Part shown: positions 23,762-36,702 of the stretch, piece by piece
Position numbering within the stretch: the stretch's first letter is position 1
Layout: each line of letters begins with the position of its first letter
Assembly (NCBI GenBank): GCA_032207245.1
Contig: CM063499.1
Span: 80,648,845-80,712,844, forward strand
Direction: 5' to 3'
DNA length: 64,000 nucleotides
Origin: Pardosa pseudoannulata
Taxonomy: Eukaryota > Arthropoda > Arachnida > Araneae > Lycosidae
Made by a program: the position numbers and the translations under genes
The notes under the pieces: generated by a model
What the model was told of the DNA's origin: nothing
What the model saw: only the letters and a program-made list of their open reading frames with translations
Databases searched by the model: none

Positions 23762-25478
23762 CCTGTGCAAATGTTCAGCATTTAAGTTTTGCCAAATGTT
23801 GATGTGCTGCTGAACTGTGATCATAGGTATGATTTGTGATATGACTAGTGATAGTAAATCTGATTTAATATTTAGAAATTTAGAAAGTATTACTTTGATT
23901 TTTTAGTTGATAGAATCTCATTCAAGTTAAGTAATTGCTTTATAGATAGTGGTTAAAATTTTTAAATATCTAAGCCATTATTTATAATGTTAAATTTGAA
24001 AGGTAGATTTTTCTTTTGTATGTATTTTAAATATCCCATTTTTGGGGAATAATTTTATGTGAGTAATTGTGTATGTTAATGTATGATTCTTTTTGTGTAC
24101 TTTTGAGTTCATTTTAAACTTGGTAAAGTCAGTAATTTAAAACAATCATGATTATGGAAATTAACAAATATAGGAAAATTATACTGAATGATATTGCATT
24201 TCCACTTAATTGTTTTGATAGAAGTGTAAGTTATAATTCTGAATTCTATTTTCCTTAAGAGAATAAGTATTTTTAATGAATATATATTGTAAATGATATG
24301 AAATAAGAGTTTAAATAGTGTTGATTGTTTTATTAGGAATTTATAGATTTAATCCTCCAAAAATACGAAATATTTCCAAAGTATGAATAGCTGTATGGTT
24401 TACTGGTTGTCCAGTTTCTTTAATTATTAACTATTAGAGAAACACTTTTTAAGTTATCTGCTAGTGTAGTAATTCTGTTATAACGTTTAATATGTTTTCA
24501 AAAATTTTAATTCCTAAAAACTAAAATCACAAATTTTACTATTTCCAAAGGTGAAAACATAAATTTAGCCATATATTGAACAGATTTTATTGCTTAAAAT
24601 TTATGCAAGAATTGAAATTATTAATGATATAATACTTATTCTCTATTATTTTAATGCATTGATATTTCCTTAATGATATATTGTAATATCATTAAGGAAT
24701 CTAAATTATTTTAAAAAGGAAATGTTTAATCAAAATATCTATCATTTTAAAAAGAATATATTTAATATAAATATATTAAAAAGAGAATTAAACCTTATCC
24801 TTGTTATTAAAAAAATATTAGCATAGTTAATCAGTTAATCTTGACTATCTGAATACACAATACAGCAAATAACTGTTTAAATTGCCGTTGAATATTTTTT
24901 TCTGTAGATTATTTTATTTATTGTGCTATCTATATCTATTAATATAGTTTGATAATTTCAAATTTAAAGGTGTTTAAAATTTCATATAATCATCTCCTCA
25001 TAACATATTTAAATTTTTCTTTTGAACTTAATTGAAAATTATCTAGCCACTATTTTAAATATATTGACATGGGATTAACCCCAGCTATTTTAATCCCACT
25101 TGTACTCAAAAGTTTTTGAATTTGTTTATTTTAACTTAAAAATTTAAAAATATTTTAAAATTTCATTTACTGAATGAACATGCTCTTAAAGTTACAAAAG
25201 AAAGTGCATTGTAATATACTTATATGTATATCAGACATTTTATTTAGTGTTTTGTTCGGCATAGCATATTCTTACTTGGAACTTGTGCCATTATACTTCA
25301 TCCTTCCAGAACTTTTATTTATATTTCAGTGATAAACACAAAGTGTTTAGATAAAACAAATTAAAAAAAAAAAAAGTTCTTGAAATGCAATTTATGCATA
25401 TTTAAAATGTTGAATGCTTGGGTTATTCAAGACCATTTGGAAAAAAAGCACTCAAACACTCACCTTAAGTGTATATAG
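23762..25478. other. 3' flank of the carrier gene, AT-rich
   Basis: Probable 3' UTR followed by non-coding DNA. The polyadenylation site could not be fixed among many AT-rich hexamer-like words. No elements recognised. Confidence 0.4.
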
Positions 25479-26559
25479 CAGTGGCGTGCGGTCCATATGT
25501 GCAGGGTGTGCACTGCACACCCTAGAAAAATTGAGACATTAATTTTCTGCACCTATGTATACATATCTTATATAATAAACCTATCTTATATATATACCTA
25601 TCTTATATAATAAATATTATTTATAATATATTCAAATATGTTGATTTGCTTGCTTGTATTCTTGCAGTGCGTGCAGTACTAGGTGCTGCACCACGTAGCG
25701 CATTCAAAAGCAAACAAACATAAGAAATTTTTATGTGTACGCACTGCGCACTAATAGAAAATCACGCATTATATGTATGGGCTACTGGAGAAGCACAGCA
25801 TACTATGGCACTGAGGCAAGTGCAGCTATTTTTCCTGCACTTGGCATTCAGAATCGTCCGAAGGTACGGTTTATTAAGCGTTGTATTAGAGCGGGGACTT
25901 AAATGCTGAAGTGATTTTGGTTTTTTAACTGATTAACTGGCCATACAATTTTGCAGACGGTTAATTTTAAATTTATATACTGTAAGATTTTGTTTTCCCG
26001 GAAATATAAAATAAGTATTTCATCAATATAAAGGGAAATGTTTTAGTGTGGTAAAGTAATTTCGGTGATGTATTATATTTATAGAAATAATTCGCTGAAA
26101 AACAATTTTGTTTTGTTAGACAAAAAAGAAATGAAGTCTAACAGAACAGTCCAAATTTTACCATTCATTGTGTTTTACAGACAGTATATAAGTTATATCT
26201 GTAACATCATATCCCTGATTTTGTTTTTAAAAATTGTCAAGATGTTTTTCGCAGAATATATGATTTCCAAATGTTAAAAACAATAAGTATAATTTAATCC
26301 ATTAAATGAACGAGAAACAGTTCGTTCTATTGCGCCAGTGTAGAGTGAAATCCTTATTAACGTTTGATGAAAATATAAATTTTTCGTTGAAATATAAGCT
26401 TTTCGTTATTTTATTAGTAATACGGATAAACGTATGGATTTTGTGTACAAATGAATAATAAATGTTAAAGAAGTGTTTAATGTACATTTTTATGGTTTTA
26501 TTATTATTGTTGTTGTTGCTCTCTGCACACCCTGCATCAACACCTACTGCATGCCACTG
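25479..26559. mobile_element. hAT non-autonomous element, 1.08 kb, perfect TSD
   Basis: TIRs are CAGTGGCGTGCGGTC and CAGTGGCATGCAGTAG. Both ends then contain GCAGGGTGTGCA. The 8-bp direct repeat GTATATAG flanks it (25471-25478, 26560-26567). Internal ORFs of 60-70 codons show no transposase similarity. Confidence 0.88.
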
Positions 26560-26567
26560 GTATATAG

Positions 26568-26984
26568 ATGAGACAATTCAATACTTTTAACAAGCAACTT
26601 TTTTTATAGTATTTTATAGCAACTTGTTTTTATGAAAAAGTGCTTTTCTCAGAATTCTCTTTAATATTTATTAACAGGATTTTTGTAATTAATGTAAATA
26701 GCATTATAAATGTATGTATAACATTTACTTTTTGAATGACCTGAAATCTGCTATTATTGCTTTTGTTTCTTCAATATTTTTTGTTGTTTTATTTAAATGT
26801 TTTATTTTTACAAAATATATTTTTATTGCTCAAATTTTTTTATAATATATACATATATTTTTAAGGTAGCTTATATTTGTTTTAAAATGTTGCTAAATTA
26901 TATAACATAGATTTGAACAAAATTAAATTGGGATGAAAGTGATAAATTAGAATGAATCAAATGAAAAAAAGTAATGCCACTGTA

Positions 26985-26986
<2 letters not shown>
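26568..26986. other. AT-rich non-coding stretch
   Basis: Nothing recognised. Confidence 0.5.
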
Positions 26987-27071
<85 letters not shown>

Positions 27072-27072
27072 T
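26987..27072. repeat. (TA)n(GA)n microsatellite
   Basis: About 29 TA units followed by about 12 GA units. Confidence 0.95.
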
Positions 27073-28929
27073 ATATGTATCAGTAAATTGTGCAAAAATA
27101 GTTTGGCCTACATACATAAAATTTCATACAGGTATTCTTTGTAACATTGTGTGAAACTTCTTGATACCTTTATAATCGAAATAAGTTTGTTTACATAATG
27201 CTAAAGCAATTTTTCACATATTTTATACATTATCCTTTGTAGGCAGGGTATAAATAACCATACCATCTCGGTTTTTCTTTTAAATCAATATTTCTTAAAG
27301 TTTGTAGAAATCACTAACTTTTTTAAAATTTCAAAAAAGTAGTTTTAGTTTGAGAAATAAAAATTCATTTTAAAAATGCAACATCAAAATGACGATTCAT
27401 AATTTTTGAAATTTTTATGAGTTAAAAATTAAAGTATCCTTTTTTTTTTTAAAAAACTACCCCTAAAACATTACATTATTTTTTTTCAATGAAATTTTAA
27501 CTCCAAAATGTATAGATAGTCTTTTATCATTTCATCAAAGTAAGCAAATGGGTGAAAAAAATAAAGAGTGAAAATTCTTGAAAAAATATTTATTTATATT
27601 TGTAACTAAGGCGACATTCATGGCCTCACTCAGTCGTAGATCACTGTAGAAATTTGGCCTAGGCAAGGCTAGCTCTAGCAGTTTTGCTGTTTTGGACAAA
27701 AATGTAACATACCGCCTTTTCCTCCATGATAAAAATACTATTAAAAGGAATAAATTATGATTAATACAAATTTCTTTCTTTAAGGTCAAAATAGGCTCTC
27801 ATCTGCCAGATCAATCACATTTATATCCATTGTTTCCATTACTTTTATTTAATCTTTAGTGTTTAGTTAATGCATTTTGTAAAATTACCTGTTCAATCAT
27901 ATGTATTGTACAAAAATTGAAAATAATTGCTGTGGGGACTCATTAAGGTATTTTAAGGTATTAATCAGTTCATCTATTGAAAAAAATATTTGCATTGGTT
28001 GGCATTTAAATTAATATTATAATGACATGAAACCCTAAAAAAAAAAAGGAGAAAGAATGGATTTTGAATGTTAAAAATTTTCAAAAACCTTCCTAGGAAT
28101 ATACCTAATAATTTTCCAAATTTTCACAACGATTGGATAGATGTTTTTTAAATCTATCGAGTACAGACAGACACAAATTCATTTTTATATATATAGATAT
28201 ATACGCAAAAAACTAAATTGCCAAAAAAGGCAAGTTACAAAAAAATTGTTTGAATTTATTACAACTTAATGTCTTAAATATGTGTAATTAATTGAGCTGC
28301 TACAGTTATACCTTATTTCTATGTGTAAATTTGTGTATATTTAGTGATTTTAGTTTGTCATAATTAGACTGTTTTTACATTCTTCATTCCTGATGAAAGT
28401 GTGAAAATAAGTCCCAAATATTATATATGACTTTGAACCTTATTAATAATAAGGTATTGCAGTTAGTACAAAATTGGCAACTATTTTATTTACAGTTTTC
28501 TAAGTCTGAAAATATAAATATTGAACAAAATTTTAAACAAACCATACAAAAATTTTGATGAAAATATGTTTGATTCCCACTTTAACATACTTCCAATAGA
28601 TTTTTAATATTGTTCATAATTTAGACTAGTCTTAATGATAAGTTTGATAGCATGGTTTCTTTTTATTATGTAGTCAGTTTGTTAAATAAAAATCTTGCTT
28701 AAAAATTTTTTTTATGGCTCTTATTGTTTTACTCTCCAAAACAATAATTTTTTTTATGAACTGTGCTGGGGATTGTAGAGTATAATATAGGCTTTTGCAA
28801 TTACTTTTTAATGTTATACAATACATTTATACTTTTTTAATGTGAAAGAAAGTTACAAGTATTACTAATGAAAAATGCCTCATTATTGAGGGCTTTTAAG
28901 TTTGCATAAAATGGTAAAAAAAATCAAAA

Positions 28930-28931
<2 letters not shown>

Positions 28932-28975
<44 letters not shown>
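28932..28975. repeat. (TA)n microsatellite in duplication unit 1
   Basis: TA run; the equivalent in unit 2 is 33003-33051. Confidence 0.92.
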
Positions 28976-28978
<3 letters not shown>

Positions 28979-29783
28979 TTCAATAGGAAAATACTTTTTA
29001 TATAGTGTGATTAAATTTTTTAATGTTATTTACTATGAACCAATGGTAGTTACAACGAACTGTCAGTTTTAAAGAGCTTGATAATTCATGTGCTATAATC
29101 TTTTATTTTTTCTTCAAATGGATTCTATCTATGAATTTGTTTTTAAGGAGTGAAATTTTTCTGTTATTTCTGTTTATTTTAAAACTTCAGTTTCATTGAT
29201 TACATATACTGTTAGGAAAAATATCCTTAAATGTTAAAATATTTAATTAGTGTATTTCATAATATTCTCACTTCCAAAGATTTTACTGGAATATTTCAAA
29301 GGGTTAGTAAAATTATTAAAAGTATTTTTAAAAACAATTTTGTACTTTTTATTGTAATGTTCATAATTGCATTGTATCATTATATAATGTTTATTTCATA
29401 TATAATATATATATTTATTATGTATAACAATATAATTTATGCTCTGTCAAGTGATTTATATTTACTATAGACAGTAGGTAGCTTTTATTAGATTAATTTT
29501 TAAGAAAATTAAGGGCAATATGTGGTGATTTTTTGATTAAAATAATAGGATATAAAATGAAAAAATATTTTTAAAGGAGGGGAAAATTAAAAATATTTAT
29601 TCATATTTGTGTATGTAACTTAGGCACCATTCACGGACTCACTCAGTTACAGACCACTGTAGTAAAAAGGCCTAGGCAGGGCTGGCTTTAGCAATTTTGC
29701 TGTCTTGGACAAAATAGTATTTTCCTCCATGATACAAATACTATTAAAAGAAATAAATTATTGATTAATACAAATTTCTTTCT

Positions 29784-30885
29784 TTAACCCCTTTGAATGC
29801 CGTGGGAAGATTACTTCCTACCTACATGATCTTAAACAAACCTGTGGGAATAGCCTAAGTTATCTGTCCTCCAATTTATGAAGCGGTTGGACCTGGAAGG
29901 GATAGAGGCATCCATTCAAAGTGAATAAAGTTTATCTTCTCTTAAGCTATTGATCCGATTCTAAAATAAATGGGTCTAAATATACTTTATATCACAGCAA
30001 AAAATACTGTCTTTAAAATGTTCGAAATCCAACCCTTCCCCCCCTTTTCGAGAGTTTAATGCCATTATTTCAAGCCCTATTTTCCCCAGTTAAGAGCAGG
30101 CGATTCAATTTATCCATTTATCACTTAATAAATAGGTAAAAATAACAATTTTCTATATTGTGACGTCATTCCTTTAAACATCTCATTTAATCATTTCATA
30201 TTTTAAACTATTTAAATATCTATTTCTACACTATTTTAATATCTTTTATCACTGAACAGCTATTGCGTAAATGATTTTCTTTTATATTTGGCTTAAATAA
30301 TAGATTAGGTACATATGGGATTATTTTAAATTTAATCGTCGATTATTTTTGGTTGCAATCAAAATTTTATCACCGGTATTAACAATAAATTCTTTTCATA
30401 TAAGTCTAGGAGTCTATTTCACGGACTAATAAATATCTAACTTTTAATTTATATATATTTGGAAATTAAGAAGTTTGTTCGTTTGTGTGTTTGTTTATTA
30501 TACATAACCACACGGTTTGACTAAATGAATTCAATGTGATTCTAAACTGCATTACAGGATCGGATGACTCTAGAGGAGTATGAGGATAAATAAATTATTG
30601 AGAGTGAACCAGATAATTCTCAGCCAAAAAACAAACCCTTTTTTTTACCTGCCTCATTGGGTACTTAACAGTTCTGTAATAATAAAAAATTTACTAATCC
30701 CGTCATATGATGGGCTATATGCTAGTTATTATATATTGGCTTTGCTATTATAACGATGGAAAGACTGATTCCAGCTTCAGTTTTGCACTGTCATCTATTG
30801 TTTGATCAATTGAATATAATTAGAACTTTTGTTTTGAAAGTTTGAAAACGTTGCTTGAGAAATAAATGGCCCATGAAAGGGTTAA
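29784..30885. mobile_element. piggyBac-type non-autonomous element with TTAA duplication
   Basis: It begins TTAACCCCTTTGAATGCC and ends GGCCCATGAAAGGGTTAA, so the inward termini are TTAACCC-CTTTGAATG and TTAACCCTTTCATGGGCC. The uninterrupted sequence CTTTCTTTAAGGTCAAAAT exists at 27773-27791 in duplication unit 1. Part of the interior (29847-30010) is shared with the piggyBac remnant at 6.8-7.5 kb. No transposase remains. 1094 bp between the TTAA copies. Confidence 0.85.
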
Positions 30886-31662
30886 GGTCAAAATTGACTC
30901 TCATCTGCCAGATCAATCCCATTTATATCCATTGTTTCCATAACTTCAAAATCTTTAGTGTTTAATTAATGGATTTTGTAAAAGTACCTGCTAATCATAC
31001 GTACTGTACAAAAATATAAAGAATTTACAATTCTTTTTCCTGATAAAGTATTCTACAAATTTGAGTGAAAATGTTGTCACTAAATATTGCTGCCCTGAAC
31101 AGAGATCTGGTTTATCTGGCCTTACAGCTGCCCCTGGTCTAGGAATATGAAAATTTGTACGGTAATTCCCCTTGTACTTCAGATATAGAATTTGGGCATA
31201 GGCTCATATTATGATATATGCTAGAGCGCTAAGAAAGGATATTGAAGTCCTAAATTGCTGAAATGGGATTTAAAAGAAAAAAAAAAAACTTAATAGATAC
31301 AGAATCAGTATAGTGAAGCACAGGCATCCATCATTAAAGAATAAAACTACATATTTACATTTTTAGAAAAAGGTTTTTCCCCTCTATTATTTTTGGTAGT
31401 ATGATTTCAGGCGATTGTTAAATTTTGATAAGTGCTCTCATTAGATATAATTTAGCAGCAATTGGTAAAATAGCACTTTTAGAAAGAAAAAAAAAAAGGC
31501 TCATCACCTTTATAAAAATTTATTATATAATTTATTCTATTGTTAGTAAGTCATTAGTCTTGTAATCAAAAGAATAGTATATACATATTATAGTTTGTCA
31601 AGTTATGTGTTCATTGCTACTTTTCAATATGTTTATTGCCTTGGACCCATTAATCTATATAT

Positions 31663-32274
31663 TGTAATGTCATGGGATCCTCGGGTAGCGCATGGGTGTC
31701 AAAATATCACAACACGACATACAGCTTAGAAACAATAACAACGTTTATTCTTGATTAAAATGGAGTATATACAAATTTTCCAATCACAGAGCTCAGGTGG
31801 GTTGGTATGGACCTAAAATCCCAGGTTTGAGGCGAACCTAAACAAAACAATCTGTGGACAGGTGCCGACAGGTACTGTTGTACAGGGGTACCACTGGGTC
31901 TCTATGAGTCCCACACAAAGCTGGAGAAAAGCTCTTAAAAAAAAAAAACTGCCACAAGTTGAACCTCTGTTCTTTTCTCCTGGGGACTCTCCTGCAAAAA
32001 ACTCCCGCTAACCTGACGTCACCCTTCGCCTCCTCCCATTGGGTTTTTCTTTCCACGTCATCATCCTAGTAGCCTCTGATTGGCTCCTTCGGTGGCACCT
32101 CACTATCTGACATTTCGTTCCCGTCCGTCCTTCCGATTCATCTCGGACATCTCAAAGCGTGGTCGAAGCGACAACCCTTTGTAGTGTAGTGTCAGAAACC
32201 CAGACAGAGTGTTGCCCTGCCCTGGGCTTTAACAAAATTCCTTTGTGAAGCCAATGGGGTGTAGCGATGTCACA
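31663..32274 (-). mobile_element. solo LTR, minus orientation
   Basis: Read on the minus strand it begins TGTGACATCGCTAC and ends CCATGACATTACA, i.e. TG...CA, with short inverted ends. It is much richer in GC than its surroundings and has an AATAAA signal toward its 3' end (near 31741). Four-base ATAT flanks are consistent with a target duplication, but the flanks are AT repeat and so weak. No internal retrotransposon sequence follows. Superfamily not determined; Ty3/gypsy is possible. Confidence 0.65.
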
Positions 32275-32999
32275 ATATATACACACACAAATCTAAATTG
32301 ACATGCCAAAGAAGGCAAGTTAAAAAAAATGTTTTGAATTGATCATAACTTAATGTCTTACATATGTGTAATTTATTGAGTTGCTACTGTTATACTTTAT
32401 TTCTATGTGTATATTTAGTGATTTTAGTTTGTCATAATTAGACATAATTTTTATATTCTTCATTCCTGATGAAAGTGTGAAAATAAGTCCCAAACATTAT
32501 AGATGACTTTGAACCTTATTAAAAATAAGGTATTGCAGTTAGTACAAAATTGGCAACTATTTTATTTACAGTTTTCTAAGTCTGAGAATATAAATATTGA
32601 ACAAAATTTTAAACAATACAAAAATTTTGATGAAAATGTTTGATTCCCACTTTAACATTTCCAATAGATTTTTAATATTGTTCATAATTTAGATTAGTCT
32701 TAATGATAAGTTTGATAGCATGGTTTTTTTTATACATAGTCAGTTTGTTAAAAAAAAAAATCTTGCTTAAAAAATTTTTTTTATGACTCTTATTGTTTTA
32801 CTCTCCAAAACAATATTATTTTTATGAATTGTGCTGGGTATTGTAGAGTATAATGTAGGTTTTTGCAATTACTTTTTAATGTCATAGAATACATTTATAC
32901 TTTTTAAATGTGATAGAAAAAGTTACAAGTATTACTAATGAAAAATGCCTCATTATTGAGGGCTTTTAAGTTTGCATAAAAGGGTAAAAAAAATCAAAA

Positions 33000-33002
<3 letters not shown>

Positions 33003-33051
<49 letters not shown>
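33003..33051. repeat. (TA)n microsatellite in duplication unit 2
   Basis: TA run, the counterpart of 28932-28975. Confidence 0.92.
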
Positions 33052-33056
<5 letters not shown>

Positions 33057-33978
33057 TCAATAGGAAAATACTTTTTATATAGTGTGATTAAATTTTTTAA
33101 TGTTATTTACTATGAACCAATGGTAGTTACAACGAACTGTCAGTTTTAAAGAGCTTGATAATTCATGTGCTATAATCTTTTATTTTTTCTTCAAATGGAT
33201 TCTATCTATGAATTTGTATTTGAGGAGTGAAATTTTTCCTGTTATTCTGTTTATTTTAAAACTTGAGTTTCATTGATTACATATACTGTTAGGAAAAATA
33301 TCCTTAAATGTTAAAATATTTAATTAGTGTATTTCATAATATTCTCACTTCCAAAGATTTTACTGGAATATTTCAAAGGGTTAGTAAAATTATTAAAAGT
33401 ATTTTTAAAAACAATTTTGTACTTTTTATTGTAATGTTCATAATTGCATTGTATCATTATATAATGTTTATTTCATATATAATATATATATTTATTATGT
33501 ATAACAATATAATTTATGCTCTGTCAAGTGATTTATATTTACTATAGACAGTAGGTAGCTTTTATTAGATTAATTTTTAAGAAAATTAAGGGCAATATGT
33601 GGTGATTTTTTGATTAAAATAATAGGATATAAAATGCGAAATAAATGTTTTTAAATGAGGGGAAAATTTCAAATGCAAATAATCCACTTATGAATTCAGT
33701 TAAATTATTTTAAATTACTAATAGCTCTTGTACAATTTTAAAACTTTTCTTGCATAATTTTGTTATTAATATTTTAACCAAAATGAAAATTAAGTAGTTT
33801 ATTGGGCATTTATCTCTTGAGAGCAGCCAGGAAACAGCCTAGAATAATTTTATATACAGTAATATTTCAATTGACTCTCAATATTTATTAATGAAATTGT
33901 GACTAAATTCATACTTTTATAAGAAAAAAAATCTTTGATTCATAAACAATCTTAATTTGGTATGTTTAGAGTGGTAGG

Positions 33979-34609
33979 TTGGTTGGTTGGAGTTTTACGG
34001 CGCAAGGTCCTGTTTAGGACATAAGCGCCAAGCATAAGGTGTTTTCATAAAAAACAACAAGACCTAACTGATAAAAAAGCCCTAACCTAATAACAGAACA
34101 AGGTAAAACCGTACCAGTTTAATAAAGTTATAAAAAGTCTGCAGTGTATAAACTCAATTACACCAGATAGGTTTGTAAAAGGTAAAAATGATAAAACATT
34201 AAAAAGCTTAAAAGCACAATAAATTTTAATTAAAAGATGTAAAAAATACTAAAACACTTCATAGAAAAAAAGTTAAATAGACCAAAATAAGCCTATAAAA
34301 CGGAGAAAAGATAAAAGACAGGGATGCGGGGGTTCATCTAGTAACTCCGTTAAGGTAGGATGCTGAGTACTAAAAAATAAGACATACGCAGGCTGTAAAT
34401 GGCTGCAAGAGGTAAGTATGTGTAAAATAGTTAGCGGAGCCTGACAGAAAGAACATCGGGGTTTGGGTTCATTTGAAAGATAGTAATTATGTGTGAGACG
34501 AGTGTGCCCAATACGCAAGCGAGTAATAAAGACGTCGTGCTTACGACTAACACTATCCGGGAAAAATCGAATGTCCTCAGTAATGTTGTGAAGCTTATTG
34601 CTGGAGTAT
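33979..34609 (-). mobile_element. 5'-truncated non-LTR retrotransposon with 14-bp TSD
   Basis: Direct repeats TTTAGAGTGGTAGG at 33965-33978 and 34610-34623 bound the insert. The 3' end (left side) finishes in (CCAA)n on the minus strand, a simple-repeat tail of the kind many LINEs have. The minus-strand coding part lies at 34273-34609. Confidence 0.88.
34273..34609 (-). pseudogene. LINE reverse transcriptase/RNase H C-terminal end, truncated
   Basis: The open frame carries EDIRFFPDSVSRKHDVFITR, then LRIGHTRLTHNYYL, then PRCSFCQAPLTILHILTSCS. These match the C-terminal end of Jockey/CR1-like ORF2 proteins (RLRIGHT...H motif, CxxC, HIL...C). The start is missing by 5' truncation at insertion. 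The frame is intact to its stop at 34273, so the insertion is not very old. It cannot encode an active enzyme. Confidence 0.8.
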
Positions 34610-34677
34610 TTTAGAGTGGTAGGATAATTTTTTTTGCAATATTAGAGCTAATCTACCGCTTAAAGCAGATTCTAAAT

Positions 34678-35181
34678 CAGTGGTGTGCAAACTTTTTTCG
34701 ACTGTGACCTCTTTTGTAGAGAGATAATTTTTATCGACCCCTAGAGATAAATGTTCACAAATACAATGTATATTTCACGTATTTCTTTCGTTTCATCGAA
34801 TAAAAACATTATATTTGACTCATATTAATTTTATTTATAATTTTTAGAAAATACTTTTTGTATAACACAAAAATCAGTAAATTGCACTTTAATAAGATGT
34901 ATGTGGCTGCAAGTTTCTAATTATCTTATCGATGTTTGGATGTATGTTTCTAATTGCAAATCGCATATCATCTTCAGGGTTTAAACGCGAGCGGTATTTA
35001 GTTTTTATTGAAACTAGTTTGCTATTACGCATTACGGTCAAAGAAAGAGTGGACAGCATGAAATTGCAATTAAACAGTGAGTGATGGCGCTTCACTCTTT
35101 ATATGTACACTGTATGGTATGCAGCATGCAGGGATAATGCATTTCATAAAAATTTGGCGACCCCCAGTTTGCGCACCACTG
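34678..35181 (-). mobile_element. internally deleted hAT element, perfect 8-bp TSD
   Basis: TIRs are CAGTGGTGTGCAAACT and CAGTGGTGCGCAAACT. The target duplication TTCTAAAT lies at 34670-34677 and 35182-35189. It retains only the 3' end of the transposase ORF (minus strand). 504 bp. Confidence 0.93.
34889..35095 (-). pseudogene. hAT transposase C-terminus (ZBED-like dimerisation end)
   Basis: The reading ends with SIKTKYRSRLNPEDDMRFAI and NIDKIIRNLQPHTSY. This resembles the C-terminal tail of hAT transposases of the ZBED5/FAM200 kind (KTKYRxRL.xEDDLR motif, then an xPxIxKL segment). About 55 residues align by eye; the zinc finger and catalytic core are deleted. It supports assigning the surrounding TIR element to hAT. 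Confidence 0.75.
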
Positions 35182-35276
35182 TTCTAAATGACTGTGAACA
35201 TTTATGCCAGCCACAGGATTCAAACCTTTAAACTCTTACTGAAAAGTAAAACCCAACTTGTTTGGTCATGACTTGG

Positions 35277-35460
35277 TGTGGAGAACTATAGCCTCTCTCT
35301 TTTTTTTTTTTTTTGTTGTTGTTACATGTGGGCTAATGAGAACGGGATCTAATGTTTAAAGTTAATCTGATATGAACATCCATGCCAGTAGGGGGATTCA
35401 AACCCAAAAACTCCAGGATCAAAGGACAATACCTTACTCATTGTGCCGTCAGACAATTAA
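35277..35460 (-). repeat. SINE copy, old, minus strand
   Basis: On the minus strand it shows the B-box region GGGTTTGAATCCCC, CATGGATGTTCATATCAG, then CTCATTAGCCC. A poly-pyrimidine expansion lies at 35300-35315. More diverged than the 19.8-kb copy. Confidence 0.6.
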
Positions 35461-36456
35461 GCTTTTAAAGGTAGCTTACTTAAATTATTCATGTAAAATA
35501 AGAGAAATCTCAATTTTTTGCTACTTTATTAATTTAATTTTGTAAAATGATTTATGGATGAGCTAGATATTAGAAGCAATTGGGTATAACCAGAGTTGAG
35601 TTTGTGTTATTTTTGTAGTACTGCCAATTAAATATATATATAAAAAAAGGTAAAAGGCTTCTTGTATTTTGTGATTTTTATTATTGTTCTGTTAACATTA
35701 CCTGCTAACTGAAGATTTTAAAAAAGCCATAGGTACAGTATAAAATATTTCATCTTTATTTATATATTTTTTTAAAGGGTGGGGATTTAAAATAGCATTG
35801 ATTTTGATTTTCTAAAAAGAAAAAACTTTTCTACACATCTAAAAGAAGTCTAGTTTCCTTAACTGCATCATAAACTTGATTGAAGATTCTATTGTACATA
35901 CTCATTAAAAATTTGTATTCATTTATTATAAATATAATGAAATTGTTTTTATGGTAATCAATCATGATTTTTAAAAGTTACGTCTTTGTATCATGAAAAT
36001 GACAATACATATGAAGGAATGTACTCAATATTTTAAATCAACCTTTAGAAATAATTCATAAATGTGCTAATATAGATTTGTGTTCATTATGTTATTATAC
36101 AATCTGTTATTAATTTTCTAAGTTTTTAATTTACTGTTCAAATATGTAAATTTGTTGCATTGTTTTACTTGTTGTATAAATATTTATTAAAAACTTTAAA
36201 ATGATTTGTTCTGTTTTCTTTTGATGTATTGCAAGTACCATAGAGTATCTTCACATTCCTTTTTTACTTTTTTTAGTTAAAAAAATGTTATAATTAATAT
36301 TGAGCGGATAAAAATCCCAAAATATATAAATTACATAGTATTAAGAGATTAATAAATATTTTAACTAAAATATATTCTGTGAATCAATTTTTATAAAAAA
36401 CAAACAGTAAATACAATTTTTAAATATTCTACAACTTGAAAAAGCAATTTCCAAGA
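35461..36456. other. AT-rich stretch downstream of XRCC3
   Basis: Likely contains the XRCC3 3' UTR near its right end. No elements recognised. Confidence 0.4.
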
Positions 36457-36702
36457 TTATTGTATCACGTATTCGCTTAAGGTTTCAATACCACCTTCAG
36501 TGATTCCAAAGTTCACTCTTAGACGAGGGTGGTATGAAGAAAATATTACTTCAAATGCACGCAAAGCTGATTCATCTCTGTTTCCTGTTCGATAAATTTT
36601 TATACGAGTTGTTAAGATATTTGCCCACATAAGTCCTAGAGAAGGTATGTCAGTAGAAATACTGCTTGATGTATCACTGCTTCTCTGCAAAGTTCCACTT
36701 AC
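36457..36702 (-). CDS. XRCC3: XRCC3 exon 6 (last coding exon)
   Basis: Acceptor TTTTATGTATAG precedes VSGTLQRSS. The exon ends in SEYVIQ and TAA. 246 nt. It encodes the C-terminal part of the RecA core, including LGLMWANIL, where RAD51 paralogues have LGxxWANxL. Confidence 0.93.
   Translation of the reverse strand, partial: VSGTLQRSSDTSSSISTDIPSLGLMWANILTTRIKIYRTGNRDESALRAFEVIFSSYHPRLRVNFGITEGGIETLSEYVIQ

Larger units (their letters stand above)
27560..33662 (+). repeat. tandem segmental duplication (unit 1 ~27560-29575; unit 2 ~29580-33662)
   Basis: 28200-29575 matches 32280-33660 closely, at an offset of about 4.08 kb, including an identical 79-codon AT-rich ORF at 29231 and 33308. 27585-27900 matches 29588-29783 plus 30886-31010. 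Unit 2 is longer because it holds a piggyBac-type element (29788-30881) and a solo LTR (31663-32274). The middle parts (27900-28200 and 31020-31660) are poorly alignable by eye. The shared ORF looks non-coding. Confidence 0.85.

Noticed and set aside
29231..29470. 79-codon ORF identical to one at 33308-33547
   Set aside because: The identity comes from the segmental duplication; composition is AT-rich, low-complexity, and no coding bias is visible.
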